6,585 nt of DNA from an uncultured Eubacteriales bacterium (GTDB lineage: Bacteria > Bacillota > Clostridia > Oscillospirales > CAG-272), in the NCBI GenBank assembly GCA_934477985.1, contig CAKSOR010000149.1, forward strand, positions 1-6,585, in the 5' to 3' direction. Of the stretch, positions 4,192-6,585 are shown piece after piece. The position numbers and the translations under genes were made by a program. Under the pieces are notes generated by a model. It did not search any database and was not told the DNA's origin. It worked only from the letters and a program-made list of their open reading frames with translations. Positions within the stretch are counted from its first letter, which is position 1. Each line of letters begins with the position of its first letter.

Positions 4192-6351
4192 ATGTACATA
4201 GAAAAACTGAACATAACCACCTTCGGGCAGTTAAGCGATTTCGAACTCGAACTGACCCCCGGCGTGAATCTCATTGAAGGCGCGAACGAGAGCGGAAAAT
4301 CCACGCTCGCGGCTTTCATTAAATTCATGTTCTACGGCTTCACGCCGAAGGAGCGCGCGGCTTATGTCGGCTGGGACGAAACCTGCGCCGCCGGGACGCT
4401 GACCTTCAACGCGAACGGCAAGCGCTATCGGATCGAGCGCGCGGTCAGAGCGGCTGGCGGCTCGAACTTCCGCGAAGCCGTTCAGCTCGTCGACCTCGAG
4501 AACAACATGCCCTGCCACAAGGGTGAATCGCCCGGATTGCTCTTCTTCGGAGTCGACGCCGACATGTTCGCGGCGACCGCGTTCGTCTCGCAGCTCGGCG
4601 GAACGACCGTCAGCGGCGCGAAGGTCTCGGAGGGCATCGAAAACCTGCTCTTCTCGGCTGACGAGTCGGTCAACACTCAGCGCGCGCTCGATAAGCTCGA
4701 CGCCGCGCGAGTGCTGCTGCTACACAAGAGCGGCAAGGGCGGCAGGCTCGCCGAGCTGAACGACGAGATCGCAAGCCTCGAGTCGCGGCTCGACAGCGCG
4801 CTGAAAACCTCCGCCGCGACACGCGCGAAGGAGGCAAAGCTCGCAGATCTCCGTGAGAAGGAGTCCGACACGCGCGAAAAAGCCGACGCGCTGAACGAAA
4901 AACTCGCGCTTTTCGAGGCGCAGACGATCGCGGGCGGGTTCGATCGACTGCACGCGCTTGAAAGCAAATCCGCCGAGCTGAAGCGTCAGGTCGACAGTTC
5001 CGGAGTTCCCGAGAGCGGACCGCTGAACGATCTCCGGGCGGCGGCGACGCGAATCGGTCAGCTTGAGAGTCAGCTTGAGAGCTTGCCAGAGCCGTCCGAG
5101 CCCGAGAGCGATCCCGAGCTCGACGAGGTTATCGCGAGATTCCGCGAGCACGGCGGGATTGACGGGCTCGAGACCGAGAAAGCCGATCTTGCCGCCGATT
5201 CGAAGGCTAAGACCGGCGCGGGAATCGTATTGATTGTGTTCGCGGTCGGAGTGCTGATTTTCTCTGGGCTGGGGGCGCTGATGTCGCTGTTCGGGCTGAG
5301 CCGGCAGCTCTCGATCATCGGGCTTCTGGTCGGCGCGGCGATGCTGAGCTTTGGCGCGGTGCTGATGAACTCGGCGGCGCGGTCGAAGAAAACGCTCGCC
5401 GAACTCGACGAGGAATTCGATCTCGACGCGCTCGAGGAAGAGATCGCCAGACGCGATTCGGCGCGGGACGCGGCGCGCACGGCGGAGGTCATCCGGACGA
5501 GTGTCCGCGACCAGCTCGACGAGGCGCTCTCGGCGCTCAGACGCGAGTTCGGGATCGACAAAAGCGAGATCGGCGCGAAAATGAGCGAGCTCGAGCGTGA
5601 AGCGGGCGCGGCGGAGAGTCTGCGGGTTGAGTACGAGAAGACGGCGGCGCTCTGTGAGCAGCTGCGCGGTCAGCTCGAGCGGTACGACGAGAATGAAATC
5701 CGCGAAAAGGCGGTCGGCGAGGCGAGCGGAATCGACTCATCGAACCTCAGCGCGGTTCGGCGGGAGTCTGAATTCCTGACGAACAGCGCGAAGGCGCTCG
5801 AGAAATACTCGCTCGACCTTGAGCGCGAGCTCGCCGGAACTCCATCGGGCGAGGACGCGGCGAAGATTTCCGACCGGCTGAACGAGCTTCGGGCGGAGCG
5901 CGGCGAGCTCGAAAAGAAGCTCGCTGGGCTGAAACTCGCGCATGAGAAGCTGCGTGAAGCGAGTGAAAAGCTGCGGTCGAGCGTCGCGCCGAGGTTATCG
6001 GGCGAGGCGGGGCGGCTGATGGCGCTGATCACCGAGGACAAATATCGAGAAGTCGGGGTCGGCGGGGAGCTCGCGCTGACGTGCGGGACGAAATCGGGAC
6101 AGCGGAGCGTCGACATGCTGAGCGCGGGAACGCGGGACGCGGCGTACCTTGCGCTGAGAATCGCGCTTTGCGGGCTGATCTACCGGCGGGAGATGCCGCC
6201 GATGATCTACGACGAGAGCTTCGGGCGGATGGACGACGCGCGGTGCCGGGCGATGCTGAAGCTCGCGGGCGAGTCGGAGCAGAGCCTTGTGATGACGGCG
6301 AGCGGGCGCGAAAAGGGGCTCGCGGGCGCGCACAACTACATCAGGATATAA
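4192..6351 (+). CDS. yhaN: YhaN-like SbcC/Rad50-family ATPase with a central transmembrane hairpin
   Basis: The 719-residue protein is an SMC/Rad50-like ABC ATPase. The N-terminal lobe starts MYIEKLNITTFGQLSDFELE and has Walker A GANESGKST (30-38). Coiled coil runs from about 185 to 335 and from about 398 to 600. The C-terminal lobe has the signature LSAGT (643-647), Walker B PPMIYDE (669-675; Asp674, Glu675) and a D-loop-like GRMDD (678-682). Instead of a CxxC zinc hook, the middle of the coil holds two hydrophobic segments (about 342-369 and 373-393), suggesting a membrane hairpin with both ATPase lobes in the cytoplasm. Bacillus YhaN is about 960 residues, so the coil here is shorter. AGGAGG (4181-4186) lies 5 nt before ATG. 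ATP-driven control of the YhaO nuclease on DNA ends is inferred from the family. The yhaM gene that follows in Bacillus is absent. Confidence 0.88.
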   Translation: MYIEKLNITTFGQLSDFELELTPGVNLIEGANESGKSTLAAFIKFMFYGFTPKERAAYVGWDETCAAGTLTFNANGKRYRIERAVRAAGGSNFREAVQLVDLENNMPCHKGESPGLLFFGVDADMFAATAFVSQLGGTTVSGAKVSEGIENLLFSADESVNTQRALDKLDAARVLLLHKSGKGGRLAELNDEIASLESRLDSALKTSAATRAKEAKLADLREKESDTREKADALNEKLALFEAQTIAGGFDRLHALESKSAELKRQVDSSGVPESGPLNDLRAAATRIGQLESQLESLPEPSEPESDPELDEVIARFREHGGIDGLETEKADLAADSKAKTGAGIVLIVFAVGVLIFSGLGALMSLFGLSRQLSIIGLLVGAAMLSFGAVLMNSAARSKKTLAELDEEFDLDALEEEIARRDSARDAARTAEVIRTSVRDQLDEALSALRREFGIDKSEIGAKMSELEREAGAAESLRVEYEKTAALCEQLRGQLERYDENEIREKAVGEASGIDSSNLSAVRRESEFLTNSAKALEKYSLDLERELAGTPSGEDAAKISDRLNELRAERGELEKKLAGLKLAHEKLREASEKLRSSVAPRLSGEAGRLMALITEDKYREVGVGGELALTCGTKSGQRSVDMLSAGTRDAAYLALRIALCGLIYRREMPPMIYDESFGRMDDARCRAMLKLAGESEQSLVMTASGREKGLAGAHNYIRI

Positions 6352-6383
6352 AAAAACGCTCATCCGGGAGGGTGAGCGTTTTT
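6352..6383. terminator. Bidirectional intrinsic terminator after yhaN
   Basis: AAAAACGCTCA (6352-6362) pairs perfectly with TGAGCGTTTTT (6373-6383). The stem extends by a T-G wobble and CC/GG to a GGGA loop. The T5 run serves the plus strand and the A run serves the minus strand. It begins directly after the yhaN stop at 6351 and touches the stop codon of the convergent gene (6382-6384), so it can end both transcripts. Confidence 0.88.
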
Positions 6384-6579
6384 ATTCGTCATCGCTTTTT
6401 AGGTAGGCGAAAAGTTCTTCAAGATTTGTGAAAGTCCTTGCATTCGGGTCGTTGGCAAGGCGTTCGCCCTCATGGAGAGCGGCAACGGCTCTGGCGGTCA
6501 GCTTCAACTGCGGTTCTATTCTGAAATCGCGATTCAATATCAGCTTGCTTCTTTTTGCTTTTTTGCTTATATAAACCAT
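6382..6579 (-). CDS. RelB/DinJ-like antitoxin, C-terminal part or remnant (start uncertain)
   Basis: The ORF gives 65 residues. The second half, with ALHEGERLANDPNARTFTNL (40-59) followed by EELFAYLK, resembles the C-terminal toxin-wrapping region of RelB/DinJ-type antitoxins, where acidic helices end in a DP..r.f.n.eeLf..L pattern. The expected N-terminal ribbon-helix-helix DNA-binding part (about 40 residues) is not recognisable; instead there is a basic stretch, KKAKRSKLILNRDFRI. The reading frame stays open to the window edge, so the true start may lie beyond 6585, or the gene may be a truncated copy. No ribosome binding site is visible. Partner toxins usually follow the antitoxin, but here the terminator and the convergent yhaN follow directly, so no toxin is present on that side. 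Base composition is clearly more AT-rich than yhaN, which may mark acquired DNA. Confidence 0.5.
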   Translation of the reverse strand: MVYISKKAKRSKLILNRDFRIEPQLKLTARAVAALHEGERLANDPNARTFTNLEELFAYLKSDDE

Positions 6580-6585
6580 ATAAAC

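Noticed and set aside
4231..6363. Several antisense ORFs of 60-163 codons inside yhaN, the longest at 5070-5561, 5670-6116 and 4720-5151.
   Set aside because: They are shadows of a GC-rich gene with strong codon bias. Their products are low-complexity Ser/Arg/Ala-rich or lack any known motif, while the plus-strand frame has a complete set of ATPase motifs.
1..6585. CRISPR array, tRNA or rRNA genes.
   Set aside because: No regularly spaced direct repeats, cloverleaf or conserved rRNA segments were found on either strand.

Overview
The window looks like a GC-rich, spore-forming member of the Clostridia (Firmicutes/Bacillota), plausibly a gut Oscillospiraceae/Ruminococcaceae-type genome. This rests on a clear SpoIVA sporulation ATPase at the left edge, strong AGGAGG-type ribosome binding sites, SigA-like promoters and a YhaO/YhaN-type gene pair. 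The genus cannot be told from this stretch alone.

Layout from left to right. (1) Positions 1-703, minus strand: N-terminal 234 codons of spoIVA, with a possible SigE-type promoter upstream. (2) Positions 704-1049: divergent intergenic region with a very good SigA promoter (803-831) reading rightward, then a roughly 210-nt leader that folds into nested helices and looks like a structured RNA I cannot name. (3) Positions 1050-2234, plus strand: a 394-residue protein with an XRE helix-turn-helix, a helical repeat region, a four-cysteine zinc ribbon and a C-terminal domain resembling a degenerate, shortened SAM-methyltransferase fold. (4) Positions 2291-2341: a perfect 18-bp hairpin between convergent genes. 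(5) Positions 2362-2766, minus strand: a small multi-pass membrane protein of the putative ABC-transporter permease (CmpB-like) type. (6) Positions 2767-3045: a dense regulatory region with a plus-strand terminator, an AT hairpin, three TTGAAA repeats, a SigA promoter and a long inverted repeat overlapping its -10 box. (7) Positions 3046-6351, plus strand: a two-gene operon encoding a YhaO/SbcD/Mre11-type nuclease and a YhaN/SbcC/Rad50-type ATPase with a transmembrane hairpin in the middle of its coiled coil. (8) A bidirectional terminator (6352-6383), then a short minus-strand ORF resembling the C-terminal part of a RelB/DinJ-type antitoxin in visibly more AT-rich DNA.

How the parts fit. The yhaO-yhaN pair probably forms a membrane-tethered Mre11-Rad50-like complex for DNA end processing. 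SpoIVA builds the base of the spore coat and is transcribed away from the XRE fusion gene, which has its own strong promoter and long leader. The two most novel-looking items are the HTH/zinc-ribbon/methyltransferase-like fusion with its structured leader, and the inverted repeat built into the yhaO promoter. Neither can be proved from sequence reading alone.
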